NCBI GenBank assembly: GCA_937895645.1
Contig: CALBKQ010000191.1
Span: 1-25,379, forward strand
Direction: 5' to 3'
Source of the DNA: an uncultured Clostridia bacterium
GTDB taxonomy: Bacteria; Bacillota; Clostridia; Oscillospirales; Acutalibacteraceae
DNA length: 25,379 nucleotides
Below are positions 7,865 through 14,614 of this stretch, piece by piece; within the stretch, counting starts at the first letter, position 1; the number at the start of each line of letters is the position of its first letter. A model generated the notes under the pieces. The model was not told where the DNA came from. It was given only the letters and a program-made list of their open reading frames with translations, and searched no databases. The translations under genes and the position numbers were made by a program.

Positions 7865-8289
7865 CCGCAGTTGCCCTTCTCTTTCTGTTTATCAACGAGA
7901 TATTGCAAAGTAATTGAGTCAACAACTTTATTAACTGCATCAAGTACACATTGCCAGATTTCAAGAGTTACACAGTCCATACAGTTTTCGCAAGGATTAT
8001 CATCAGTTTCAAGACAAGCAACGGGAGCAAGACTACCCTCGGTTACTCTTAAAATTTCACCTACTGTATATTCAATTGGTTCACGAGTGAGTTTATAGCC
8101 ACCCTGTGCACCACGAGTGCTTTCAACAAGATTTTCTTTGGCTAAAAGCTTGATAATCTGTTCAAGGTATTTTTCGCTGATATTCTGTCTTGTTGCAATA
8201 GATTTTATTGAGATATAGCCATCTTCTCTATGGATTGCAAGGTCTGTCATAAGACGAAGAGCATATCTGCCTTTTGTTGAGATTTTCAT
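7855..8289 (-). CDS. Rrf2 family regulator, IscR-like with cluster-binding cysteines
   Basis: This 144-residue winged-helix regulator starts MKISTKGRYALRLM and has the recognition region ISEKYLEQIIKLL (about 37-49) and the wing STRGAQGGYKL. Cys92, Cys100 and Cys106 (PVACLE ... NPCENCMDC) match the spacing of the three [2Fe-2S] ligands of E. coli IscR (92, 98, 104), with Cys103 in addition, so a cluster-sensing role is likely. It ends in CGCC, extra cysteines not present in IscR. It heads a unit with the MetH activation protein and metH, and a dyad in its own promoter spacer suggests autoregulation. Similar dyads sit at nifS. CymR-type Rrf2 proteins lack these cysteines, which argues against a CymR role. 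Confidence 0.9.
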   Translation of the reverse strand: MKISTKGRYALRLMTDLAIHREDGYISIKSIATRQNISEKYLEQIIKLLAKENLVESTRGAQGGYKLTREPIEYTVGEILRVTEGSLAPVACLETDDNPCENCMDCVTLEIWQCVLDAVNKVVDSITLQYLVDKQKEKGNCGCC

Positions 8290-8332
8290 AATTTCTACAC
8301 CCTTTTAGAGTATTGTTTTTCGTTACGAAGAT

Positions 8333-8361
8333 AATATACTACAAAATTAGTAGGAATTCAA
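8333..8361 (-). promoter_or_regulatory. Promoter of the rrf2-metH unit
   Basis: On the minus strand a -35 TTGAAT (8356-8361) and a -10 TATATT (8333-8338) are separated by 17 bases, 43 bases upstream of the rrf2 ATG. Confidence 0.7.
8336..8356. promoter_or_regulatory. Operator-like dyad in the rrf2 promoter spacer
   Basis: Read on the minus strand this is TTCCTACT-N5-TGTAGTAT, centred between -35 and -10, with the core CTAC...GTAG symmetric. The arms have the same length and spacing (8-N5-8) as the two dyads at nifS. A protein bound here would exclude RNA polymerase. Confidence 0.55.
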
Positions 8362-8405
8362 GAGTTAATTCATATAATTTTGGTGGGAATTAGGATTTTA
8401 CAAAG

Positions 8406-8430
8406 AAAAAGCGTGGTCAAAGACCACGCT
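8406..8430 (-). terminator. Intrinsic terminator after the GtrA pair
   Basis: A 9-bp stem AGCGTGGTC/GACCACGCT (8410-8418 with 8422-8430, loop AAA) is followed on the minus strand by TTTTT. It lies 8 bases after the stop of the second GtrA-like gene. Confidence 0.8.
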
Positions 8431-8438
8431 AAATAAGT

Positions 8439-8894
8439 TTATTTTGTTTCTGCTTTTGTTTTTTCTTTTTTAGCAAGTTTGTTAGTATTCATTGAATCCT
8501 TATAAATCCAGAAACGGTTTACAAGGAATGCTGTTGTAACATTTGAAAGCATTGTTACAACAAGGACAATATATTCATTTATTCCTGCACCCTCTGCCAA
8601 GTCGCCAAGATATGTAGATGTTGGAATAAAAATACAATAATAAAACGCTAATTTTGCCATTGCAACTGGTACATTATTTGCGGATTTGAAAGTGTATCTG
8701 CGATTTACTGTAAACCCATAAAGCACCGACAAGATTATTGCAGGGAGATAACTTTGCCAATAGTCAAAATGTAAAACTTCGTTGAGCGTTGTAAAAACTA
8801 CTGCTTGAATTACACCTGAACCTAAAGAAAATGCAACAAATTTTACTACCTGAATAATATTCTCTTTTGAACTTAATTTTTCATTATTCTGCAT
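8439..8894 (-). CDS. GtrA-like membrane protein, copy 2
   Basis: This 151-residue protein has four predicted membrane helices (about residues 20-38, 46-64, 80-97 and 111-130) and a Lys-rich C-terminus. The block YGFTVNRRYTFKSA is characteristic of GtrA/PF04138 proteins, small membrane proteins often involved in moving lipid-linked sugars. The ATG at 8892-8894 lies inside the end of the preceding gene and is preceded by AAGGTG six bases away. An upstream in-frame TTG exists but has no such site. The two copies are clearly paralogous along their whole length (STKETIIQIAKFVAFS against SSKENIIQVVKFVAFS). Substrate and partner glycosyltransferases are not in the window. Confidence 0.85.
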   Translation of the reverse strand: MQNNEKLSSKENIIQVVKFVAFSLGSGVIQAVVFTTLNEVLHFDYWQSYLPAIILSVLYGFTVNRRYTFKSANNVPVAMAKLAFYYCIFIPTSTYLGDLAEGAGINEYIVLVVTMLSNVTTAFLVNRFWIYKDSMNTNKLAKKEKTKAETK

Positions 8895-9330
8895 CTTCTT
8901 CACCTTTTTTAGCAAGGTTGTTTGTGTTCATTGAGTTGCGATATACAACAAATCGGCAGAAAAGATATTCTGTAACAAGATTACAACCCATTGTTACAGC
9001 CTCAACTATGTAATTATTAACACCTGCATTTTCGGCTAACTGACCTAAGTAAAGAGAAACAGGAGTGAATACGCAATAGAAAAGTGCAACTTTAAGCATT
9101 GCAACAGGTACATTTGTTGCTGACTTAAATGTAAATTTACGGTTTACTGTAAAGTTATAAAGAACTGACAAAATAAGTGATGGAAGATATGCTTTCCAAT
9201 GCACACAATCTGTAAGTTCGTGAATAATTGTGTATGACACAATCTGGATTATACCTGCGCCCATTGAGAATGCAACGAATTTTGCAATCTGGATTATTGT
9301 TTCTTTAGTTGAAAGTTTTTGGTTTGACAT
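8884..9330 (-). CDS. GtrA-like membrane protein, copy 1
   Basis: A 148-residue GtrA/PF04138 protein with four hydrophobic helices and the family block YNFTVNRKFTFKSA. It follows nadE by 16 bases, with GGGGGATT upstream as ribosome binding site, and overlaps copy 2 by 11 bases. The pair is a tandem duplication. The C-terminal tails also align (NSMNTNNLAKK against DSMNTNKLAKK), so the duplication covered the complete gene. Family members are thought to flip or help flip polyprenyl-linked sugars for cell-wall or teichoic glycosylation, but no glycosyltransferase is nearby and the role here is open. Confidence 0.87.
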   Translation of the reverse strand: MSNQKLSTKETIIQIAKFVAFSMGAGIIQIVSYTIIHELTDCVHWKAYLPSLILSVLYNFTVNRKFTFKSATNVPVAMLKVALFYCVFTPVSLYLGQLAENAGVNNYIVEAVTMGCNLVTEYLFCRFVVYRNSMNTNNLAKKGEEDAE

Positions 9331-9346
9331 AATGATTAATCCCCCA

Positions 9347-10084
9347 TTATATTTCTGGTTTGAATGATGGCATAAGTTCTAACTTAAACAAGTTCATTTT
9401 ATGCTTTCTATCAATCAAATCTTTCTTTTCCTTATCTTCGATTTCGCCTGTTCTGATATATTTATCAAGTTCGGCATAGGTAAAGCCAAGATTATCTTCA
9501 TCAGTTTTTCCACAAAGACCATCTATTGGTGTTTTTTCAACAAGATTTTCGGGAAGTCCTAAAAGATGACCGATTTGTTTCATTTCAGCTACTGTAAGAA
9601 ATGAACAAGGGCTGAAATCCCCTACTGAATCTCCATAACGAGTTGAATAACCAACCCAATCTTCTGAAAGATTACAAGTATTTGCGACTCTACCATTCAC
9701 AGACTGGCTAACAGCATAAAGAGTTGTCATTCGTACTCTTGGCGGAATATTCTGCACAGTTTGAGGTGTAATTTCTAAATCCTTTGGAAGATTATTCATT
9801 AAACCATCAACTGTATCTCTAATATTTACTGTATAGTTTTTAATGTCAAGATATTCAACGAGTTGTTTTGCACAATCAATATCGTGTTGTTCGCCACAGG
9901 GCATAAGCACACCGATTACACGGTCTTTGCCTAACGCTTCAACACAAAGTGCTGCAACGATTGATGAATCTTTACCACCTGAAATGCCTACAACTGCATT
10001 GCAATCTTTTCCGTTTTTCTCGAAAAAATCTTTAATCCACGCTACGCATTGATTTTTAACTTTAAGTGCATCAAATTGATACAT
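9347..10084 (-). CDS. nadE: NH3-dependent NAD+ synthetase NadE
   Basis: NadE amidates nicotinic acid adenine dinucleotide to NAD+ using ATP, the last step of NAD synthesis. The 245-residue protein has the PP-loop ISGGKDSS (34-41), TLYAVSQ and NTCNLSEDWVGYSTRYGDSVGDFSP, which bind the substrate adenylate, and the C-terminal KTDEDNLGFTY with HKM/LMPSFKP blocks. It lacks the N-terminal glutaminase domain, so it depends on free ammonia. The ATG at 10082-10084 was chosen because the family start MYQFDALKVK follows and GGAG lies about 10 bases upstream. The longer reading would place the start upstream of the promoter -35. It is the first gene of a unit with the two GtrA-like genes. NadA, encoded about 6 kb downstream, is an earlier enzyme of the same pathway. 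Confidence 0.95.
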   Translation of the reverse strand: MYQFDALKVKNQCVAWIKDFFEKNGKDCNAVVGISGGKDSSIVAALCVEALGKDRVIGVLMPCGEQHDIDCAKQLVEYLDIKNYTVNIRDTVDGLMNNLPKDLEITPQTVQNIPPRVRMTTLYAVSQSVNGRVANTCNLSEDWVGYSTRYGDSVGDFSPCSFLTVAEMKQIGHLLGLPENLVEKTPIDGLCGKTDEDNLGFTYAELDKYIRTGEIEDKEKKDLIDRKHKMNLFKLELMPSFKPEI

Positions 10085-10106
10085 AATATCACGCTCCGAT
10101 ATTAGT

Positions 10107-10135
10107 ATTGTACCACTATTTTTATAAAGTTTCAA
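10107..10135 (-). promoter_or_regulatory. Promoter of nadE and the GtrA pair
   Basis: On the minus strand a -35 TTGAAA (10130-10135) and a -10 TACAAT (10107-10112) are 17 bases apart, 22 bases from the ATG. The -35 lies four bases after the U-tract of the terminator of the AIM24 gene. Confidence 0.75.
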
Positions 10136-10138
10136 CAT

Positions 10139-10163
10139 AAAAAACACCCTCGCATTGCGAGGG
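10139..10163 (-). terminator. Intrinsic terminator after the AIM24-family gene
   Basis: The stem CCCTCGC/GCGAGGG (10147-10153 with 10157-10163, loop ATT) is followed on the minus strand by GTG and six T (10139-10144), 13 bases after the stop. Confidence 0.8.
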
Positions 10164-10176
10164 CGTGAGTGTGTAA

Positions 10177-10899
10177 TTAGCCGCCAAGATTAATAGTAAA
10201 TCCACTATCACTGCCATTAGTTGCAGTTGGCATATATGGAATCAACTGATTTGCAATCTGTGCAATAGGCATTGATTGAATATAAACCTTACCCGGTCCT
10301 GTAACTTTTGTATGGAACAACCCTTCGCCACCAAGGAAAATATTCTTTGCACCTTTGATTTGCTGAATTTCCATTGTGCAAGTTTCACTCATTGCTGCAA
10401 GATAACCTGTATCAACAATAATACTTTCACCAGCACCTAATGTATATTCAACACAATGACCATCGATTTCAAGGAATACTAAACCATTACCTGAAATTTT
10501 CTGCATAATAAAACCTTCGCCACCGAAAAATCCACGACCAAGTTTTTTATGGAAGTGCACAGACAAGTCAAGGCCTTTCTCCATAGCGAGAAATCCCCTT
10601 TTCTGCACAATAATTCCATTACCAGGAGTTACTTCATAAGGAATAATTGAACCCGGGAAACTGGATGCAAAAGCAATCATACCCGTACCACCCTGTGGTG
10701 TGTATTCGTTCATAAAAAGTGAGTCCCCAGAAAAAAGACGACCAAGTGCTTTTTTAACACCGCCACCTGAATTTGTTTCCATATGCATATTAGGGCTCAT
10801 CCAACTCATTGCACCACTTTCTGTGCAAAGTGTCTGTCCCGGCTCTGGATAACAGATTACAACAGGCAAATGCCCACCTTCGATTTTATAGTTTAACAT
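10177..10899 (-). CDS. AIM24/TIGR00266 family protein
   Basis: A 240-residue glycine-rich beta protein with the family pattern: an early GAMSWM block (residues 29-34), NSGGGVKKALGRLFSG, an internal beta repeat with FFGGEGFIMQKISGNG and FLGGEGLFHTKVTGPG, and the end GFTINLGG. The repeated GGEG.(F/L)....(S/T)G.G motif reflects the two halves of the AIM24 beta-structure. No signal peptide or membrane helix is seen. The family name comes from a yeast mitochondrial biogenesis gene; bacterial members have no settled function. It is a single-gene unit with its own promoter (10929-10957), an AGGGAGGG ribosome binding site and terminator (10139-10163), divergent from the plus-strand nucleotidyltransferase gene. 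Confidence 0.9.
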   Translation of the reverse strand: MLNYKIEGGHLPVVICYPEPGQTLCTESGAMSWMSPNMHMETNSGGGVKKALGRLFSGDSLFMNEYTPQGGTGMIAFASSFPGSIIPYEVTPGNGIIVQKRGFLAMEKGLDLSVHFHKKLGRGFFGGEGFIMQKISGNGLVFLEIDGHCVEYTLGAGESIIVDTGYLAAMSETCTMEIQQIKGAKNIFLGGEGLFHTKVTGPGKVYIQSMPIAQIANQLIPYMPTATNGSDSGFTINLGG

Positions 10900-10928
10900 T
10901 AGAATCCCTCCCTATTCTTTATGGTTTT

Positions 10929-10957
10929 ATTTTAACTGTAGAAATAAAATTTGTCAA
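10929..10957 (-). promoter_or_regulatory. Promoter of the AIM24-family gene
   Basis: On the minus strand a -35 TTGACA (10952-10957) and a -10 TAAAAT (10929-10934) are separated by 17 bases, in the divergent intergenic region. Confidence 0.65.
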
Positions 10958-10976
10958 TATTAAGAACAAAAGACAC

Positions 10977-11004
10977 TTGACATATTGAATATTAGTGATA
11001 TACT
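10977..11004 (+). promoter_or_regulatory. Promoter of the nucleotidyltransferase-fold gene
   Basis: On the plus strand a -35 TTGACA (10977-10982) and a -10 TATACT (10999-11004) are 16 bases apart. This is the only plus-strand promoter seen; AAGGAGA follows upstream of the ATG at 11044. Confidence 0.7.
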
Positions 11005-11043
11005 GTAATGATTTAATCTAATTAAAAAGGAGATAGCAAAATT

Positions 11044-11691
11044 ATGCATGATTTCGAGTATGTACCTAATTACGAATGGAAACCGGTTCGAGACGAATTA
11101 TTTGAAATTATCCATAAATTACAAGATGAAGTTAGAAATTACTTTACATTTCAATATCATTTAGTAGGTAGTAGCAAACGAAATATGATAACCCGTGACC
11201 GAAACTCAAATAAAGGTTATGACTTTGATGTAAATATTGAAGTCAATGACCCTGACGAGAAGTATTCTGCCGAAGAAATACGAGAGATTCTTCACAAGGC
11301 TCTTAATAAGATTACCAACCCTTATGGGTATTCAATTTTTGGATACGATTATACAGAAGACTCTACTCGTGTTCTAACAATCAAAGTAAAAGATAAAGCA
11401 AATTCCTGTATTCTACATAGTTGTGATTTCTGTATTGTGTATGAATGCGGTGACGGACGACAGCAATATATTCGTTATAACAAAAAGCAAAATAGTTACA
11501 CATGGGAATATCAGCCCAAAGGATATATGGAGTTGCATTCAAAAATTGAATGGGTAAAGAAGCACGGACTATGGCAACAGGTTCGTGACTATTACATATA
11601 CAAAAAGAACATAAACGATAACCCAGACAAGCATTCAAGAGCCATCTTTGCAGAAACAATTCACGAAATATGGCAAAAGAATAAAAACTAA
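11044..11691 (+). CDS. Orphan nucleotidyltransferase-fold protein
   Basis: This 215-residue protein has the hallmarks of a pol-beta-type nucleotidyltransferase: GSS at 42-44 within YHLVGSSKRNM, the metal-binding pair Asp60-x-Asp62 in GYDFDVNIEV, and a third acidic residue Asp128 in SCDFCIVYE. This is the G-S ... DxD ... D arrangement shared by minimal NTases, CCA-adding enzymes, OAS and CD-NTases. The C-terminal third (WVKKHGLWQQVRDYYIYKKN) is helical and basic. Which nucleotide or acceptor it uses cannot be read. It is the only plus-strand gene in the window and has its own promoter. No effector, toxin or antitoxin partner lies next to it, which argues against a complete CBASS or MNT/HEPN system here. 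Confidence 0.65.
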   Translation: MHDFEYVPNYEWKPVRDELFEIIHKLQDEVRNYFTFQYHLVGSSKRNMITRDRNSNKGYDFDVNIEVNDPDEKYSAEEIREILHKALNKITNPYGYSIFGYDYTEDSTRVLTIKVKDKANSCILHSCDFCIVYECGDGRQQYIRYNKKQNSYTWEYQPKGYMELHSKIEWVKKHGLWQQVRDYYIYKKNINDNPDKHSRAIFAETIHEIWQKNKN

Positions 11692-11693
11692 GT

Positions 11694-11720
11694 AAAAAGG
11701 ACTACGGATTTCCGTAGTCC
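11694..11720 (-). terminator. Terminator of lysS, shared with the convergent NTase gene
   Basis: A stem of about 10 bp, GGACTACGGA/TCCGTAGTCC (11699-11708 with 11711-11720), is followed on the minus strand by TTTTT (11694-11698). It lies between two convergent genes and may also stop plus-strand transcription, though the plus side has only a broken T-tract. Confidence 0.75.
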
Positions 11721-11728
11721 TAATTTAA

Positions 11729-13222
11729 TTAGTCAAGTGGTTTCATTGTGGGGAAGAGGATTACGTCACGGATTGCCTGACTATCTGTAAGTAACATTGT
11801 CATACGGTCAATACCGAAACCGATACCGCCTGTTGGTGGCATACCAAGTTCAAGAGCATAAAGGAAGTCTTCGTCAGTTGTGTTAGCTTCTTCATCACCG
11901 AGGGCTAAAAGTTCTTCCTGAGCCTTGAAACGTTCTCTTTGGTCGATTGGGTCGTTAAGCTCTGAATAAGCATTTGCCATTTCCCAACCGTTCATAAAGA
12001 ACTCAAAACGTTCAACATAGTTAGGGTCTTCAGGCTTTTTCTTTGTAAGTGGAGAAATCTCAATAGGATGGTCCATAACAAATGTTGGTTGAACAAGATG
12101 TTCTTCAACAAATTCTTCAAAGAAGAGGTTAAGAATGTCACCTTTCTTATGATGCTTTTCGAACTCAATATGATGCTCTTTTGCTACTGCGTGAGCTTCT
12201 TCAGTTGAGTTAATTTCATTAAAGTCAACACCTGAATACTTTTTAACTGCGTCAAGCATTGTAATTCTCTCAAATGGCTTACCTAAATCCATTTCAATAC
12301 CGTTGAAAACGATTTTTGTTGTGCCAAGAACTTCTTGTGCTACATAACGATAAAGATTTTCTGTTAAATCCATCATACCGTGATAGTCAGTATATGCCTG
12401 ATAAAGTTCCATAAGTGTAAATTCAGGGTTATGACGAGTATCAAGACCTTCATTACGGAAAACACGACCAATTTCGTAAACTCTTTCCATACCACCAACG
12501 ATAAGACGCTTTAAGTAAAGTTCAAGAGAAATACGAAGTTTGATATCAGTATCAAGTGCATTGAAGTGAGTTTCAAATGGTCTTGCTGCTGCACCACCTG
12601 CATTGTAAACAAGCATTGGTGTTTCAACTTCCATAAATCCCTCACCGTCAAGATATTTACGAACTGCACTGATAATCTTTGAACGGTTAATAAGAGTCTG
12701 TTTTGATTCCTGATTCATAATAAGGTCAATGTAACGCTGACGATATCTCATATCAGTATTTGTAAGACCGTGAAATTTTTCAGGAAGAATCTGCAAACTC
12801 TTTGAAAGAAGTGTTACTGCAGTAGCATGGATTGAAATCTCACCTGTTTTAGTCTTAAACACTTCACCTTCAATACCGATAATATCACCGATATCAAGTT
12901 TCTTGAAGCCTTTATATTCTTCTTCGCCGATGCTGTCCCTTGCTACATAAGACTGAATATTACCCTTAAGGTCCTGAATGTTGCAGAATGATGCTTTACC
13001 CATAACGCGTTTTGACATCATACGACCTGCAACGCGTACAGTTTTGCCTTCAAGAGTTTCAAAATCTGCTTTAACATCAGCACTATGATGAGTCTGGTCA
13101 TATTTTGTGATTACAAATGGGTCTTTGCCCTCTTCTTGTAATGCTTTAAGTTTTTCCTGACGGATTCTTTGCTGTTCACCTAAATCCACTTCAGGCTGAT
13201 TATTTCTGATTTCTTCTGCCAT
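11729..13222 (-). CDS. lysS: Lysyl-tRNA synthetase, class II
   Basis: LysS charges tRNA-Lys with lysine. The 497-residue protein has an N-terminal OB-fold anticodon-binding domain (about 60-140, with VRVAGRMMSKRVMGKASF) and a class II catalytic core. Motif 1 lies around the block ending in NAGGAAARPF, motif 2 is YEIGRVFRNEGLDTRHNPEF (about 249-268) and motif 3 GGIGFGIDRMTMLL (465-478). Length is typical for bacterial class II enzymes (about 500). It lies 13 bases after greA, the usual clostridial greA-lysS order, with CGGAGA as ribosome binding site. No T-box leader is present; expression appears to come from the greA promoter at 13777-13805. Confidence 0.97.
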   Translation of the reverse strand: MAEEIRNNQPEVDLGEQQRIRQEKLKALQEEGKDPFVITKYDQTHHSADVKADFETLEGKTVRVAGRMMSKRVMGKASFCNIQDLKGNIQSYVARDSIGEEEYKGFKKLDIGDIIGIEGEVFKTKTGEISIHATAVTLLSKSLQILPEKFHGLTNTDMRYRQRYIDLIMNQESKQTLINRSKIISAVRKYLDGEGFMEVETPMLVYNAGGAAARPFETHFNALDTDIKLRISLELYLKRLIVGGMERVYEIGRVFRNEGLDTRHNPEFTLMELYQAYTDYHGMMDLTENLYRYVAQEVLGTTKIVFNGIEMDLGKPFERITMLDAVKKYSGVDFNEINSTEEAHAVAKEHHIEFEKHHKKGDILNLFFEEFVEEHLVQPTFVMDHPIEISPLTKKKPEDPNYVERFEFFMNGWEMANAYSELNDPIDQRERFKAQEELLALGDEEANTTDEDFLYALELGMPPTGGIGFGIDRMTMLLTDSQAIRDVILFPTMKPLD

Positions 13223-13235
13223 TTTAATTCTCCGA

Positions 13236-13706
13236 TTATTTTAAGATTTCAACAATTTTGAATTCCATTGCACCTGCAGGTGTTTCAACTGTAACTTTTT
13301 CGCCAACTTTGTGACCGATAAGTGCTTTACCAACAGGAGATTCGTCTGAAATCTTACCAACTGCAGGGTCTGCCTGTGCAAAACCTACGATTGAGTAAGT
13401 GTATGACTTTCTCTTTTTATCTGTAATTTTTACTGTTGAACCGATATGAACATTTTCGTTGCTAAGTGATTCAACATCAAGAACTTTTGCAGTTTTAAGA
13501 ATATGCTCGATTTCACCAATGCGAGCTTCAAGCTTTGCCTGGTCATTCATTGCTTCATCATATTCACTGTTTTCTGACAAGTCACCAAAGCTTTTTGCAA
13601 GTTTAATTTTTTCAGCAGCTTCTTTTCTACCATTGACTTTTAAGTCTTCAAGTTCTGCCTCAAGTTGTTTGAGAGCTTCTATTGTAAGTAATGTTTCCTG
13701 TGCCAT
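13236..13706 (-). CDS. greA: Transcription elongation factor GreA
   Basis: GreA enters the secondary channel of RNA polymerase and stimulates cleavage of backtracked RNA. The 156-residue protein (E. coli 158) has the N-terminal antiparallel coiled coil (about 5-75), including the tip FGDLSENSEYDEA with acidic residues that coordinate the catalytic metal, and the C-terminal FKBP-like domain with SPVGKALIGHKVGE. AAAGGAG precedes the ATG. It is first in a greA-lysS unit under a perfect consensus promoter, matching the need for high constitutive expression. Confidence 0.97.
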   Translation of the reverse strand: MAQETLLTIEALKQLEAELEDLKVNGRKEAAEKIKLAKSFGDLSENSEYDEAMNDQAKLEARIGEIEHILKTAKVLDVESLSNENVHIGSTVKITDKKRKSYTYSIVGFAQADPAVGKISDESPVGKALIGHKVGEKVTVETPAGAMEFKIVEILK

Positions 13707-13776
13707 TGTTTTTTTACTCCTTTATTGGATTTTCGGGCATAACAAAACAAGCAGTCCTGCCGCCCATATAGAACAT

Positions 13777-13805
13777 ATTATATTAAAAATTTACCATTGT
13801 GTCAA
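13777..13805 (-). promoter_or_regulatory. Perfect consensus promoter of greA-lysS
   Basis: On the minus strand TTGACA (13800-13805), 17 bases, TATAAT (13777-13782). Both hexamers match the sigma-A consensus fully. The -35 overlaps the last codons of the unknown gene at 13802-14566. Confidence 0.88.
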
Positions 13806-14566
13806 GCAAATTGAATATCTTTAATAAGCTTTTTTTCATTGTTTACCATTACATTCTCAAAAATACATTCCCCTAAAGAGAAAACTCCGCAAAGCTCATA
13901 AAGTGCAGAATAAAAATCATATTCGTCTATTCCCTTTGGAGTTAGTTTTTTATAAATCTCGTCTACCTTAATATTTTCTCCGTTTGCAATGTTGAGAAAC
14001 TGATTATTTGTATCAATACTCATTATATTCCGGTTAGTATCTATTTTAATTTTCGCATTATCAAAATTTGAAAGAAGTGATATACAAAGTCCTGTGTTTT
14101 CAAGAATATCATCACATAAATTCATATATTTTTCTTTATTTTCTGTAACCACCGTAAGTTTTGAAGAGTACATTGACAAGCGAGTTGCGAAATCGGTAAA
14201 ATCTGCGTTTTTATCACAAACTGCTATGTGGTACAAATCTTTTTTGAATTTATTGTTTTCTAAAATACGCAAAGCGGTATTTTGAAATACTTTACTATAT
14301 AAAGTGTTACTTTTGAATATGCCTATCCCCTTATCTTCCGGGACTTCAATATGATTATTTAATATAAGTCTTTTACTGCATTTGCCTGCATTTTCAATCA
14401 CTTTATCCCAATCAACATTTTCACAGATTTTAACATCAAGCACATAAAACGGTGCACCTTTGAACACAGGTATAGTTTTAATAATATAGTCATCTTGCGC
14501 TAAAAAGCAAAAGATTTTTTCAAGCAAGGTGAGTTTTTTCTTTTCAATATTCAGTATGCAAAACAT
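13802..14566 (-). CDS. Unknown protein of 254 residues
   Basis: I do not recognise this protein. It has no signal peptide or obvious membrane segment. The middle (about 105-165) alternates short beta-like strands with helices (LYHIAVCDKNADFTDFA, then SSKLTVVTENKEKYMNLC), suggesting a Rossmann-like alpha/beta fold, and the rest is Asn/Lys/Glu-rich. There are about ten scattered cysteines with no metal-site spacing. It is a real gene by its clear GGAGGGA ribosome binding site, an ATG at the right distance, length and absence of an overlapping alternative. That ribosome binding site lies in the 3' arm of the terminator hairpin that ends the ftsEX unit (14567-14601), so it depends on read-through or has a weak unseen promoter. 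Its 3' end overlaps the -35 of greA. Confidence 0.7.
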   Translation of the reverse strand: MFCILNIEKKKLTLLEKIFCFLAQDDYIIKTIPVFKGAPFYVLDVKICENVDWDKVIENAGKCSKRLILNNHIEVPEDKGIGIFKSNTLYSKVFQNTALRILENNKFKKDLYHIAVCDKNADFTDFATRLSMYSSKLTVVTENKEKYMNLCDDILENTGLCISLLSNFDNAKIKIDTNRNIMSIDTNNQFLNIANGENIKVDEIYKKLTPKGIDEYDFYSALYELCGVFSLGECIFENVMVNNEKKLIKDIQFA

Positions 14567-14601
14567 AAAAAATCCCTCCGCAACAAAATATGCGAAGGGA
14601 T
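14567..14601 (-). terminator. Terminator after the S41 gene, containing the next gene's ribosome binding site
   Basis: On the minus strand the stem ATCCCTTCGCA/TGCGGAGGGAT (14591-14601 with 14572-14582, one G-U pair, 8-base loop) is followed by a T-run that ends directly at the ATG of the unknown gene (14564-14566). It lies 13 bases after the S41 stop. The GGAGGGA of the 3' arm is the only ribosome binding site for that gene. Confidence 0.8.
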
Positions 14602-14614
14602 TAGATAATATTTA

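Noticed and set aside
8290..8410. Cobalamin or SAM riboswitch before the rrf2-metH unit
   Set aside because: The promoter lies only about 43 bases from the start codon, leaving no room for either aptamer.
8895..8915. Longer N-terminus of GtrA copy 2 from a TTG
   Set aside because: No ribosome binding site upstream, whereas the ATG at 8894 has AAGGTG six bases away and aligns with copy 1.
11044..11691. Complete CBASS or toxin-antitoxin system around the nucleotidyltransferase gene
   Set aside because: Neighbours are an AIM24-family gene and lysS; no effector, HEPN or antitoxin gene is present.
13707..13801. T-box or other riboswitch in the greA-lysS leader
   Set aside because: The leader is about 65 bases and lacks specifier or T-box sequences; the promoter is simply strong.
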